Assembly (NCBI RefSeq): GCF_014649795.1
Contig: NZ_BMTS01000001.1
Location: forward strand, 744,001 to 808,000
Length of the DNA: 64,000 bases
Direction of reading: 5' to 3'
From: Streptomyces melanogenes
GTDB lineage: Bacteria; Actinomycetota; Actinomycetes; Streptomycetales; Streptomycetaceae
Below the pieces are notes generated by a model that saw only the letters and a list, made by a program, of their open reading frames with translations, had not been told where the DNA came from and did no database searches. Positions 44,751 through 53,519 of the stretch are shown one piece after another; the stretch's first letter is position 1, and the number at the start of each line of letters is the position of its first letter. Both the position numbers and the translations under genes were made by a program.

Positions 44751-45566
44751 CTACCGGCTCTGGAGGAACCGGGTGAGGACGGCCACGTACTGCTGCGGAT
44801 GGGTGGCGTGGGGCATGTGACCCGCGCCTTCGATGGTGTGGCGTTGCGCCTGCGGCAGTGCCTCGGCCAGTCGGTCGAGGACCGTCGTGAACCATGCCGG
44901 GCTCGTGGTGCCTCGGGTGAGGAGTACGGGTGCGGTGCAGCGGGAGAGCCCGTCGATGTCGAGCGTCGCCCATCCGGGGTCGGACTGCTCGTCCAGCCAG
45001 GTGGGCGCGTTGCGTACGAACGTGTCCTGTACGGGACCGGGCAGTTGGTCCCACATACCGGGGCCCAACGCGACTTCCTCCACGAACAACCGCGCGGCCC
45101 GCTGGTTCTCGCCCTGCCGGATAAGGGCGAGTGCGGCGTCGATCGAGGCCCCCGTCGGACGCAGCTCCTCCATGGCGTCCGGGTCGTCGGCCACGATCGT
45201 GAGCAGGGGCGGTTCGTGCACCGTGATGCTGCGGAACAGATCCGGACGGCGGGCGGCCAGACCGAGGGTGATGATGGCGCCGAAGGAATTGCCCGCCACG
45301 TGCGCCGGCGCGGGCCCGAGCTGTTCGATCAGCGCCTGGAGATCGTCCTCGTCCTGTCTTCGCCTGCCCTGACCTGCCACGACTTCGCTCCGGCTGTGGC
45401 CACGGCGGTCATAGCTGATCACCTGGAACGACGCACGGATGTCCGCTTCGATCGCGGGCTGCCACGAGGTGTGGTCGGTCCACGAGCCGTGGACGAAGAC
45501 GAGGGGCTCGCCTTCCCCGACGACCTCGTAGTACAGGGCGACGCCTCCTGTACGAAGAAGCGGCAT
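44751..45566 (-). CDS. Alpha/beta-fold hydrolase
   Basis: 271 residues. HGSWTDHTSW oxyanion loop, nucleophile Ser94 in AGNSFGAI, acid-region TRGTTSPAWF and His in IEGAGHMPHATHP. No signal peptide. Resembles small-molecule esterases or chloroperoxidase-like members; substrate unknown. Convergent with the LysR gene, 10 bp apart. GAGGA is upstream of the ATG. Confidence 0.88.
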   Translation of the reverse strand: MPLLRTGGVALYYEVVGEGEPLVFVHGSWTDHTSWQPAIEADIRASFQVISYDRRGHSRSEVVAGQGRRRQDEDDLQALIEQLGPAPAHVAGNSFGAIITLGLAARRPDLFRSITVHEPPLLTIVADDPDAMEELRPTGASIDAALALIRQGENQRAARLFVEEVALGPGMWDQLPGPVQDTFVRNAPTWLDEQSDPGWATLDIDGLSRCTAPVLLTRGTTSPAWFTTVLDRLAEALPQAQRHTIEGAGHMPHATHPQQYVAVLTRFLQSR

Positions 45567-45695
45567 GGCGGGCTCCTCGGATGATTCCGTCCCATTTCAG
45601 GCTCAGGTGATAGCTGACTGTAGCCGGGATGATGGCCCGGTGCACGCTCTGTTACCTGAAGACGGAGGTGTCAGACTCGCCCTCGCCGACTCTCG

Positions 45696-45959
45696 TCAGC
45701 GGCGCGCCTTGAAACGGTCCAACGCGCCCACGCCCACGGCGGCCAGCGCGATCTGCAGGGCGAGTTCGATCCAGTCGACGCCCTTGGTGTCGGCGACGCC
45801 GAAGCCGGCCGCGATCGCCGTACCCACCAGGGCCGCGACGATGCCGACCAGGATGGTCCACAGGATTCCGATGTGCTGGCGCCCGGGGACGACGAGCCGC
45901 CCCAGAACACCGATGACGATACCGATCACGATCGCGCTGACGAGCCCCGAAATCTCCAC
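45696..45959 (-). CDS. GlsB/YeaQ/YmgE stress-response membrane protein
   Basis: 87 residues from GTG 45959, with a perfect AAGGAGG 6 nt upstream. Three short hydrophobic segments with the family Gly-rich pattern IVIGIVIGVLGRLVVPG and ILWTILVGIVAALVGTAIAAGFG. Small membrane proteins of this family accumulate under stress; mechanism unknown. Single gene. Confidence 0.9.
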   Translation of the reverse strand: MEISGLVSAIVIGIVIGVLGRLVVPGRQHIGILWTILVGIVAALVGTAIAAGFGVADTKGVDWIELALQIALAAVGVGALDRFKARR

Positions 45960-46113
45960 GATGGCCTCCTTGCAGCCTGACCTTCTCGTTCAAGGTGTGC
46001 CCCGAGACGGCCTGCTCACGCTTCCATTGAGCGCACGCCCGGCGCAGTGGCCGGACCCAGCGCGCCTGCGGTCGGGCTGGAGTGGCCCTCGCACACCCTC
46101 TAACATGTAACGC

Positions 46114-46545
46114 ATGACAGCTCTGAATGACCCTTACCGGATTCGAGCGGGAGTACCTTCCGTCGAGGTATTCCGCCGTCTGCGCACCGACGCGGGACTC
46201 TCCGACAAGGCCCCCGAGGCGGTCGCCCTCGCCCTGCCCAACACCTGGTACGGCGTGGTCCTTTACCACGAGGGCGAGCCCATCGGCATGGGGCGGATCA
46301 TCGGCGACGGCGGCACCGCGTTCCAGATCGTCGACATATGTGTGCACCCCGCCCATCAGGGGCGAGGGCTCGGCAAGCGCATCATGGCCGCGCTCACCGA
46401 GGAGCTGGAACGCCGCGCACCCGCCACCGCCTACGTCTCACTGATCGCGGACGGCCCCGCCCGCTTCCTGTACGAGCAGTTCGGTTTCGCGGATACCGCT
46501 GAGCACGACTCGATCGGTATGTACCGCTGGATGAAGGCGAGTTGA
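46114..46545 (+). CDS. GNAT-family N-acetyltransferase
   Basis: 143 residues. The acetyl-CoA motif A is DICVHPAHQGRGLGKRIMAALTEEL, and the closing strand is ARFLYEQFGF. Small-molecule acetyltransferase of unknown acceptor. Cytoplasmic. Convergent with the glycosyltransferase gene, 21 bp apart. Confidence 0.9.
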   Translation: MTALNDPYRIRAGVPSVEVFRRLRTDAGLSDKAPEAVALALPNTWYGVVLYHEGEPIGMGRIIGDGGTAFQIVDICVHPAHQGRGLGKRIMAALTEELERRAPATAYVSLIADGPARFLYEQFGFADTAEHDSIGMYRWMKAS

Positions 46546-46566
46546 TGGCCACTGGGGCTGTCCGGC

Positions 46567-47799
46567 TCACGCGGACGAGGACGCGCCCTTCTGACTGACG
46601 ACGTCGAGGAGCATCTTCGCGGCCACCGTCGCCCCGTCACCGTGGATCGCACCGGCCACGGACTTCGCTCGTACGTGTGTCTCCGGCGTCAGGGCCGTGG
46701 TGAGCGCTGCGGACAGGGACTCGACCGTGGGTGTCGAGCCGTCGTGAGCCGCGCCGATACCCAGCTCGGCCACGCGTGAAGCCCAGTACGGCTGGTCCGC
46801 GATCTGGGGGACGACCACCTGGGGCGTACTGGCCCGGGCCGCTGTCGTGGTGGTGCCCGCGCCGCCGTGGTGCACGACAGCGGCCACCCGGCCGAACAGG
46901 GCCTGCTGGTTGACCTCGTCGACGACGAAGCAGTCATCGGCGTCGTCGACCGGAGCCAGCCCGGCCCAGCCACGGGCGAGGAGGACGCGGCGCCCCAGTG
47001 TGCGGCTCGCCTCGATGGCTACCCGGGCGGCGTCCTTCGGGGCGTGCGCGGCCATGCTGCCGAAACCCACGTATACCGGCGGTTCACCCGCGTCCAAGAA
47101 CGCCTCCAACTCCTGCGGGAGCGGACGGTCGTCGGGCAGGATCCACGCCCCGGTCTGCACGAGGTCCAGGTTGGTCATACCCTGCGACGGGCACAGCGTC
47201 GGGTCCGCCGCCAGCCACGGCTGGTCGGTGAAGACGTAGTCGCGGACGTTGTCCACCGGCGGCAGGCCGATCGCCGCCCGGTGGGTGGCCACCGCCCCGC
47301 CGTACAACGCGTTCACCCTCTGGGCGTCCTGCTCCCACAACACCCGCCTGTCCGTCTCGCCCTGTGGGGACGGCTTGCCCGGTCGCACTCCTGGAGAGAA
47401 GTACGGCGAGGGCAGTCCGGCGAGATGGAAGCACGCGTACACGTACTGAATACCCAGTTTCTCGGCCACGTCCCGTGCACCGGCCGGCATCAGGCCGGTT
47501 GCCAGCAGCGCGTCACACCCCTCGGCTGCCTTGCCGAGTGTGTCGAACCGTGCGGCGACCAGTTCCGGAGCGAGTTGGAACGCGTCCTTGGCCGTCGGTT
47601 TCGTGCCGGACACCACCGAGCGCACGGACGGACCCAGTGGCACCAGTGGCACGCCGACCCGTGCGAGCAGCGCCGCGAACTCCTCGTCCGGAGGCGCGCA
47701 CACCCGCGCCTCCACGCCGATTTCCCGCAGCGCCAGCGCCAGCCCCGCCAGCGGTTCGACATCCCCGCGCGATCCCCACGTCGTCAACAACACCCGCAT
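46567..47799 (-). CDS. GT1-family glycosyltransferase (MGT/erythromycin-vancomycin type)
   Basis: 410 residues, GT-B fold. N-terminal MRVLLTTWGSRGDVEPLAGLALAL is the classic start of antibiotic glycosyltransferases; the C-terminal nucleotide-sugar region has VYVGFGSMAAHAP and VVHHGGAGTTTTAARASTPQVVVPQIADQPYWA. Likely adds a sugar to a lipid or natural product, as resistance or tailoring enzyme; no biosynthetic cluster is around it. GGGAG precedes the ATG. Divergent from the AraC-GyrI gene. Confidence 0.9.
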   Translation of the reverse strand: MRVLLTTWGSRGDVEPLAGLALALREIGVEARVCAPPDEEFAALLARVGVPLVPLGPSVRSVVSGTKPTAKDAFQLAPELVAARFDTLGKAAEGCDALLATGLMPAGARDVAEKLGIQYVYACFHLAGLPSPYFSPGVRPGKPSPQGETDRRVLWEQDAQRVNALYGGAVATHRAAIGLPPVDNVRDYVFTDQPWLAADPTLCPSQGMTNLDLVQTGAWILPDDRPLPQELEAFLDAGEPPVYVGFGSMAAHAPKDAARVAIEASRTLGRRVLLARGWAGLAPVDDADDCFVVDEVNQQALFGRVAAVVHHGGAGTTTTAARASTPQVVVPQIADQPYWASRVAELGIGAAHDGSTPTVESLSAALTTALTPETHVRAKSVAGAIHGDGATVAAKMLLDVVSQKGASSSA

Positions 47800-47861
47800 T
47801 TCGGGACTCCCATTTCCGCAGGTTCAGGCTCTCGGTCGCCGATTGTGCGGCATTGACGGGG

Positions 47862-47932
47862 CCTTGCCGCAAGCCCACCACTGCGCTATACGTTGAATAG
47901 GGCAAGGAGTGGGAACTCCTTGCCTTTGTTTT
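47862..47932 (+). promoter_or_regulatory. Attenuator-like terminator/antiterminator in AraC leader
   Basis: GGCAAGGAGT (47901-47910) and ACTCCTTGCC (47915-47924) form a perfect 10-bp stem with a GGGA loop, followed by TTTGTTTT: an intrinsic terminator on the plus strand. The same GGCAAGG can instead pair with an upstream CCTTGCC (47862-47868). No plus-strand gene precedes it within 1.3 kb, so it would act on the transcript of the AraC gene at 48078 or end a small RNA. Confidence 0.5.
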
Positions 47933-47954
47933 GGCCGCCGCTGTTTTGGCCGCC
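47928..47954. repeat. Direct repeat GTTTTGGCCGCC, two copies
   Basis: Identical 12-mers at 47928-47939 and 47943-47954 with a 15-bp period, directly after the hairpin, in the divergent glycosyltransferase/AraC spacer. Confidence 0.5.
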
Positions 47955-48077
47955 CGCGCCGCCCCTCTTCCCCCGATGGCCCTCCTCAGCCGTACCCGAC
48001 CGAACCGGGCACAGGATGTCGGGTGAGGCAGGGTGGTTCCTTCCTAACGTCAGTGATCGAAAGGGAAGGAGGCCGGG

Positions 48078-48944
48078 GTGCTGGAGCGGCTGAACCAGGC
48101 CATGGAGCACATCGAGGACCATCTCGACCAGCGGATCGAGGCGGCCGACCTGGCGCGGATCGCGGTGACGTCGGAGTACCACTTGCGGCGGCTGTTCTCC
48201 GCGCTGGCGGGGATCCCTCTGTCGGAGTACATCCGGCGCAGGCGGCTCACCGTCGCGGGTGCCGAGGTGCTGGCCGGTGAGCGGACGCTGCTGGAGATCG
48301 CGGTGCGTTACGGCTACACCTCGGGGGAGGCGTTCGCCCGCGCGTTCCGCGCGATGCACGGCGTCGGTCCGGGAGAGGCCAGGCGTATCGGTGCGACTCT
48401 GCACTCCCAGCCACGGATGTCCTTCCGCCTCGTCGTCGAAGGGAGCAGCAGCATGCGGTACAGGGTCGTGGAGAAGGAGGAGTTTCGTGTGGTCGGCAGG
48501 ACGGCGCGCGTCCCCCTCGTGCACGAGGGGGTGAACCCGGCCATCGCCGACTTCATCCGGGGCATCGGCAAGGAGACGCTGGAACGCGTCCAGAGCCTGT
48601 CCGACCAGGAGCCGGAGGGGATCGTCTCGGTGAGCGTGAACCTGGACGAAAGCCGGGCCGAGGGGACCGAACTCGACTACTACCACGGTGTGGTGACCGG
48701 CGCCCCCGTGCCCGAGGACATGGACGCCCTCACCGTCCCGGCCGGGGTCTGGGCCGTCTTCGAGAGCTCCGGGCCGTTCCCGCAGGCGCTCCAGTACATG
48801 TGGCGGGACGTGTTCACCCAGTGGTTCCCGTCCAACCCGTACCGGAGCAGGCCGGGGCCAGAGATCCTGCGGACCCGTCTGTCGCAGGACGCGACGCGGG
48901 CGGACGCGGAGTTGTGGATCCCGGTGGAGCGGACCGCGTTGTGA
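48078..48944 (+). CDS. AraC-family regulator with GyrI-like binding domain
   Basis: 288 residues from GTG 48078 with AAGGAGG 5 nt upstream. N-terminal AraC double helix-turn-helix (LDQRIEAADLARIAVTSEYHLRRLFSALAGIPLSEYIRRRRL; EIAVRYGYTSGEAFARAFRAMHG) followed by a GyrI-like/BmrR effector domain (MRYRVVEKEEFRVVGRTARVPL to ELWIPVE). Like Rob and similar proteins it probably senses amphipathic drugs. The divergent glycosyltransferase may be its target. The leader carries the attenuator-like structure. Confidence 0.92.
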   Translation: MLERLNQAMEHIEDHLDQRIEAADLARIAVTSEYHLRRLFSALAGIPLSEYIRRRRLTVAGAEVLAGERTLLEIAVRYGYTSGEAFARAFRAMHGVGPGEARRIGATLHSQPRMSFRLVVEGSSSMRYRVVEKEEFRVVGRTARVPLVHEGVNPAIADFIRGIGKETLERVQSLSDQEPEGIVSVSVNLDESRAEGTELDYYHGVVTGAPVPEDMDALTVPAGVWAVFESSGPFPQALQYMWRDVFTQWFPSNPYRSRPGPEILRTRLSQDATRADAELWIPVERTAL

Positions 48945-48949
48945 GGGTG

Positions 48950-48979
48950 GGTGCGCGCCGGCCCCGGCTGCCGCGCACC
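48950..48979 (+). terminator. Hairpin terminator after AraC gene
   Basis: GGTGCGC (48950-48956) pairs with GCGCACC (48973-48979), with GCCGG/CCGGC-type pairing inside, just past the stop at 48944. Confidence 0.5.
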
Positions 48980-49149
48980 GTTGCCCGCCTGCGGATGCAC
49001 GCCCGCTTACGCCTGCCCGCGTACGGCAAGTCAGCCCACTGCCCTCACATTCCTTCAGGCGGGTGGTTTACCGCTGCGCCGGTGGTCCGCACGGGGGAAC
49101 GCGGCTGAGACTGGCCGCGGTGGCAGCAGCCGACCGGGGAGGGGACCAC

Positions 49150-51549
49150 ATGCGTGACAACGCTGTTCTGGTTGCGGTACCGGAGCACCCACGGGACGAC
49201 AGTGCCGGTGTGGATCAGCTGAACAGGATCCGCGGGGCCATCGAGTCCCAGGGGTACGACGTGCGGTGGGTGGTGAGTGTCTCCGACGCCGAGGCGGTGC
49301 TGCGTACGGAGGCGAGCCTCGCCGCCGTCCTGGTGGCCTGGCACCTTCCGGGCGGCCACGACGCGAAGGACGAACCGGGTGGTGCGACGGTCCTGCGGGC
49401 GATCGGGCGCCGCTTCAAGGACCTGCCGGTGTTCCTCGTCATGAGGGACGACAGCCTGCGCGAACTGCCCCTGTGGGTGTCGCAGTCCGTGATCGGGTAC
49501 GTGTGGCCGCTGGAGGACACTCCGGCCTTCATCGCGGGACGCATCACCTCCGCCGCCCGCACCTACCAGGAAGCGCTCCTGCCACCGTTCTTCAAGGCCC
49601 TGCGTCGCTTCGACGACGCGCACGAGTACTCATGGCACACCCCCGCGCACTCCGGTGGTGTCGCGTTCCTCAAGTCGCCGGTGGGCCGCGCCTTCCACGA
49701 CTACTTCGGGGAGCGCCTGCTGCGCAGCGACCTCTCGATCTCGGTCGGCGAACTCGGCTCGCTGTTCGAGCACACGGGCCCGATCGGCGAGGCGGAGCGC
49801 AACGCGGCGCGGGTGTTCGGCTCCGCACTCACCTTCTTCGTCCTGCACGGCGACTCCACGTGCAACCGTCTGGTCGGCCACTTCAGCGTCACCCGCGACG
49901 AGATCGCGCTCGTGGACCGCAACTGCCACAAGTCGGTCCTGCACGGCCTCGTCGTCTCGGGCGCCCGGCCGGTGTATCTCATCCCCACCCGCAACGGCTA
50001 CGGTCTGGCCGGACCCCTGCCCCTGGCCGAGATCGAGGCGGACGCGGTGGCGTCCCGGATCGCCACCAATCCGCTGGCCCGCGAGGCCATCTCACTGGAC
50101 TGCCAGTACGCGGTGTTCACCAACTCCACGTACGACGGCCTGTGTTACGACGCCGTGTCGACGGCCCGGTCCTTCGCCGCCAGCACCCCTCGCGTCCACT
50201 TCGACGAAGCGTGGTTCGCCTACGCACGCTTCCACCCCCTCTACCGCGGGCGCTACGGCATGTCGGTGGACGAGAACACCCTCCCCGGCCCCGAGCGGCC
50301 CACCGTCTTCGCGACCCAGTCCACGCACAAACTGCTGGCGGCCCTCTCCCAGGCCGCCATGGTGCACGTCAGGCCCGCACCCCGGGCGCCGGTGGAGGAC
50401 GCCCGTTTCAACGAGGCGTTGATGATGCACGGCACGACGTCACCGCTGTATCCGATGATCGCCTCGCTGGACGTGGCGACCGGAATGATGGACGGCGCTC
50501 AGGGCCGCTGGCTGATCGACGAAGCGGTGACCGAGGCGATCCGCTTCCGTCAGGAAATGGTGCGCATCGGGCGGCGGATCGAGGCCGCGGGCGACCGGCC
50601 CCTTTGGTTCTTCGGGGTGTGGCAGCCCGAGACTGTGACCGACCCGGCGAGCGGCACCCGCCTGCCCTTCGACGAGGCGTCCGCCGACCTGCTGCGTACC
50701 GAGCCGTCCTGCTGGCACCTCGAACCGGACGCCGACTGGCACGGCTTCCCCGGCCTCACCGAGGGCCACTGCATGCTCGACCCCATCAAGGTCACCCTGA
50801 CCTGCCCGGGCATCAACGCCACCGGCGACATGAGCGACTGGGGCATCCCCGCCCGGGTGCTCACCGCGTACCTGGACACGCGGAAGATCGTCGTGGAGAA
50901 GACCGACAGCTACACCACCCTGGTGCTGTTCTCCATGGGCATCACCAAGGGCAAGTGGGGCACGCTGCTGGATGCCCTGATGGACTTCAAGGCTCTCTAC
51001 GACGAGGACGCACCGCTCGACCGAGTCCTTCCGACGCTGGTCGGTGAGCACCCGCAGCGCTACTCGGGCCGTACGCTGCGGCAGTTGTGCCAGGAGATGC
51101 ACGACTATCTGCGCTCGGTCCGCCTGGTCGCTCTGCTCGACGCCGCCTTCCAGGAGCTTCCCGAGCCCGTCGAGCCGCCTCAACTGTGCTACCAGCGCCT
51201 GATCCGAGGCGGCACCGAGCGGGTACGGCTGGCCGATGCGGCGGGCCGGGTGGCGGCGGCCATGGTCACCGTCACCCCGCCCGGCATCCCCGTCCTCATG
51301 CCCGGCGAGAGCACCGGCGCCCCGGACGGCCCCCTGCTGCGCTACCTCACCGCACTGGAGACCTTCGACCGCCACTTCCCCGGATTCCGCAGCGAGACCC
51401 ACGGCGTGACCCTCGACTCCGACACGGGCGACTACCTGATCGAGTGCCTGCGCCCCCAGGCGGACGAAGTGCCGAGCGAATCGCGTACGCACAGTGCGTC
51501 GACGCCGGCACAACGCCGAGGCACCGAAGCTGTGCGCCCACCCCAATGA
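49150..51549 (+). CDS. Orn/Lys/Arg decarboxylase (PLP fold type I)
   Basis: 799 residues. N-terminal receiver-like wing domain (about 1-130), large PLP domain with SWHTPAHSGG, GELGSLFEHTGP, substrate-cofactor HFDEAWFAYARFHPLY and Schiff-base Lys394 in TQSTHKLLAALSQ, then the C-terminal OKR domain. Size and order match bacterial inducible arginine, lysine or ornithine decarboxylases; specificity cannot be told. Decarboxylation would yield a polyamine or diamine and consume protons. GGAGGGG precedes the ATG. No antiporter is adjacent, unlike acid-resistance loci. Confidence 0.92.
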   Translation: MRDNAVLVAVPEHPRDDSAGVDQLNRIRGAIESQGYDVRWVVSVSDAEAVLRTEASLAAVLVAWHLPGGHDAKDEPGGATVLRAIGRRFKDLPVFLVMRDDSLRELPLWVSQSVIGYVWPLEDTPAFIAGRITSAARTYQEALLPPFFKALRRFDDAHEYSWHTPAHSGGVAFLKSPVGRAFHDYFGERLLRSDLSISVGELGSLFEHTGPIGEAERNAARVFGSALTFFVLHGDSTCNRLVGHFSVTRDEIALVDRNCHKSVLHGLVVSGARPVYLIPTRNGYGLAGPLPLAEIEADAVASRIATNPLAREAISLDCQYAVFTNSTYDGLCYDAVSTARSFAASTPRVHFDEAWFAYARFHPLYRGRYGMSVDENTLPGPERPTVFATQSTHKLLAALSQAAMVHVRPAPRAPVEDARFNEALMMHGTTSPLYPMIASLDVATGMMDGAQGRWLIDEAVTEAIRFRQEMVRIGRRIEAAGDRPLWFFGVWQPETVTDPASGTRLPFDEASADLLRTEPSCWHLEPDADWHGFPGLTEGHCMLDPIKVTLTCPGINATGDMSDWGIPARVLTAYLDTRKIVVEKTDSYTTLVLFSMGITKGKWGTLLDALMDFKALYDEDAPLDRVLPTLVGEHPQRYSGRTLRQLCQEMHDYLRSVRLVALLDAAFQELPEPVEPPQLCYQRLIRGGTERVRLADAAGRVAAAMVTVTPPGIPVLMPGESTGAPDGPLLRYLTALETFDRHFPGFRSETHGVTLDSDTGDYLIECLRPQADEVPSESRTHSASTPAQRRGTEAVRPPQ

Positions 51550-51673
51550 ACGGGCGTGCCGGTCTGCCCGCCCCGCCCAGCCGCCGCGCCGCGCCCCGCG
51601 CTCTTGCCGGGCCGGTCGGCGGAGGAGCACCCTGGAGCCAGTGCGGCATCGGTACCCCTGGATGGAGGCCGAA

Positions 51674-52102
51674 GTGGCCAAGGACCGTTCTTCGCGTTCC
51701 CTCCGGTGTTCCTCCTGTCTGCGGTGTGGACGCCGACCGTGTGCCGCCTGGCAAGGGCCGCGCAGAGTGGCCCGGCTGCGGCGTACGGTCGTGACGTATC
51801 TCGGTTGTTTCCGCTGGTCGTTGGCCGCCTGGGTGGCGGTCGCCGGGCTGCTGGTGGGCGGTGGGGTCGCCGGTGTGCTGCTGCCCACAGGGGCTGCTGC
51901 CTCCGTGGTCGCTCTGGTCTGGCTGGCCCTGACCGTACGGGTACTGCGACGCGCCACCGCGTGCCCCGGCCCGGGCGGGGGCTTCGGACCGGGGGCGGGC
52001 GGGGTCCGCGAGCCTCGCCGCCCCAACCCCTCCCCGCCGGGCGGGGCCGTCGCCCTGGCGCTGCCCGAGGATCCGTCGGGTGGTGTGGTCTCCCTCGTCT
52101 GA
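51674..52102 (+). CDS. Possible small membrane protein with Cys cluster
   Basis: 142 residues from GTG 51674 (GGAGG 5 nt upstream). The N-terminus has a zinc-ribbon-like Cys group (CSSCLRCGRRPC), followed by two hydrophobic helices (about 46-62 and 64-84: WVAVAGLLVGGGVAGVLLP, VVALVWLALTV) and a Pro/Gly-rich tail. Family not recognised. Codon bias is good through the helices but the tail is less convincing. Downstream of the decarboxylase on the same strand. Confidence 0.45.
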   Translation: MAKDRSSRSLRCSSCLRCGRRPCAAWQGPRRVARLRRTVVTYLGCFRWSLAAWVAVAGLLVGGGVAGVLLPTGAAASVVALVWLALTVRVLRRATACPGPGGGFGPGAGGVREPRRPNPSPPGGAVALALPEDPSGGVVSLV

Positions 52103-52125
52103 GCACCGCCCGTCCTCGTCGCGTC

Positions 52126-52157
52126 GAGCGGGGCTGTCGAAGAGCGGGGCTGTCGAA
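52126..52157. repeat. Perfect 16-bp tandem repeat
   Basis: GAGCGGGGCTGTCGAA occurs twice without gap (52126-52141 and 52142-52157), 42 nt before the TOPRIM gene start. Could be a pair of regulator sites. Confidence 0.6.
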
Positions 52158-52199
52158 TATTCAGTGCCCTGTCGGCCCGTGGAAGTGCAGACTCGTTGC

Positions 52200-52817
52200 A
52201 TGGCGGACATGTGGGCGTTCCGGGACGCGGTGAGTGGCTGGGCAGCCGGTGGGACCGGTGAAGCGGCGAGTGAACTGGCCGTACGACTGGGGTTGAGGAC
52301 GGCGGTACTGCTGGAGGGGCCCAGTGATCTCGCGGCCGTCGAGGGTCTGGCCGCACGGCGTGGCCGGGACCTGGCCGCCGAAGGGGTGTGCGTCGTGCCG
52401 ATGGGCGGGGCGATGAGCGTCGGCCGCTACGCCGGTCTGCTCGGGCCGCCCGGTCTCGGCCTCAGCCTGAGGGGACTGTGCGACGAGCGTGAGCAGTCCT
52501 TCTACGACCGCGGTCTGACCCGGGCCGGGGCGCCGCCCGGGGGCTTCTTCGTGTGCGTGGCGGACCTGGAGGACGAGCTGATCCGCGCGCTGGGCACGGC
52601 ACGGGTCGAGGAGATCATCGAGGCCGAGGGCGACCTGCGCGCCTGGCAGACCTTCCTGCACCAGCCCGCACAGCAGGGCCGCCCCCGGCAGCGGCAGTTG
52701 CGGCGCTTCCTCGGCACCAAGAAGGGCCGCAAGATCCGCTACGGCAGTCTGCTGGTGGAGGCCCTGGAGCCGGGGCAGGTACCTGCGCCGCTGGACGAGC
52801 TCCTCGCGAGCGTGTGA
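52200..52817 (+). CDS. Stand-alone TOPRIM (OLD-type) protein
   Basis: 205 residues. TOPRIM nuclease/primase signatures are visible: conserved Glu in AVLLEGPSDLAAVEGLA, a central PMGGAMSVGRYAGLLGP, and acidic DxE-like ADLEDELI. C-terminal region resembles OLD-family endonuclease tails (LRAWQTFLHQPAQQGRPRQ, RRFLGTKKGRKIRYGSLLVEAL). The ATPase domain of OLD nucleases is absent, so it is a TOPRIM-only member, known in Streptomyces with unclear function. Cytoplasmic. Confidence 0.82.
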   Translation: MADMWAFRDAVSGWAAGGTGEAASELAVRLGLRTAVLLEGPSDLAAVEGLAARRGRDLAAEGVCVVPMGGAMSVGRYAGLLGPPGLGLSLRGLCDEREQSFYDRGLTRAGAPPGGFFVCVADLEDELIRALGTARVEEIIEAEGDLRAWQTFLHQPAQQGRPRQRQLRRFLGTKKGRKIRYGSLLVEALEPGQVPAPLDELLASV

Positions 52818-52887
52818 CGGAGGCACGACAGGCGGTCGGCACCGACCTCGGGAGCGTCGGCGCATGCGCGTACCGAGACGCACCCCG

Positions 52888-53340
52888 TCACGCCTCGTCA
52901 AGGCGCCCCAGATGCCGGATGTTCTGCTGGTCGGTGTGGTCCTGGCTCGCACTGGTGTCGAACCACGCGTCCAGGATCTCCCCGAGTGTCGCGGTAGATG
53001 TCAGCCGCAGGCTCAGGGCCAGGACGTTCGCGTCGTTCCAGCGGCGGGCACCACTGGCCGTGTAGGCATCCGTGCACAGCGCCGCGCGCACGCCGGGAAC
53101 CTTGTTCGCGGCGATGCTCGCGCCGGTCCCGGTCCAGCAGCAGACCACGGCCTGGTCCGCCCGCCCCTCGGCCACGTCCCGCGCGGCAGTCTCCGTGCAG
53201 AACGCCCAGTCAGCCGTCTCCTCCGGTGCCAGCACGCCATGAGGGATCACCTCGTACCCCCGGCGGCCCAGCTCCGCCACGAGCGGACGGGCCACCCCAT
53301 CGTCGGAGTCGGCGGAGACAGAGATCCGCAGGTTCGCCAT
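52888..53340 (-). CDS. RpiB/LacA/LacB-family sugar-phosphate isomerase
   Basis: 150 residues. The family core is ISVSADSDDGVARPLVAELGRRGYEV and the nucleotide-like loop VVCCWTGTGASIAANKVPGVRAALCTDAYTASGARRWNDANVLALSLR, with the active-site Cys, HN replaced by WND. RpiB enzymes interconvert ribose and ribulose 5-phosphates; Streptomyces has several paralogues, so this one may act on other sugars. GGGGA precedes the ATG. Confidence 0.88.
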   Translation of the reverse strand: MANLRISVSADSDDGVARPLVAELGRRGYEVIPHGVLAPEETADWAFCTETAARDVAEGRADQAVVCCWTGTGASIAANKVPGVRAALCTDAYTASGARRWNDANVLALSLRLTSTATLGEILDAWFDTSASQDHTDQQNIRHLGRLDEA

Positions 53341-53519
53341 GACATTCCCCTTCCGGCAGGTACGTAAGGTGCAGGAAACACCATGGTCTTACAGCAACGC
53401 CCCTGGACGCTCCGTCGGCGGGGGTCGGCCTGGAAGGTTGCCTGGAAAACCCCGAGGCGGGCGGCGGGCGTTCGGGCCCAGCGCCCCGCCCCGGGGCCGG
53501 TTGCTCGTACGAGGTGTGG

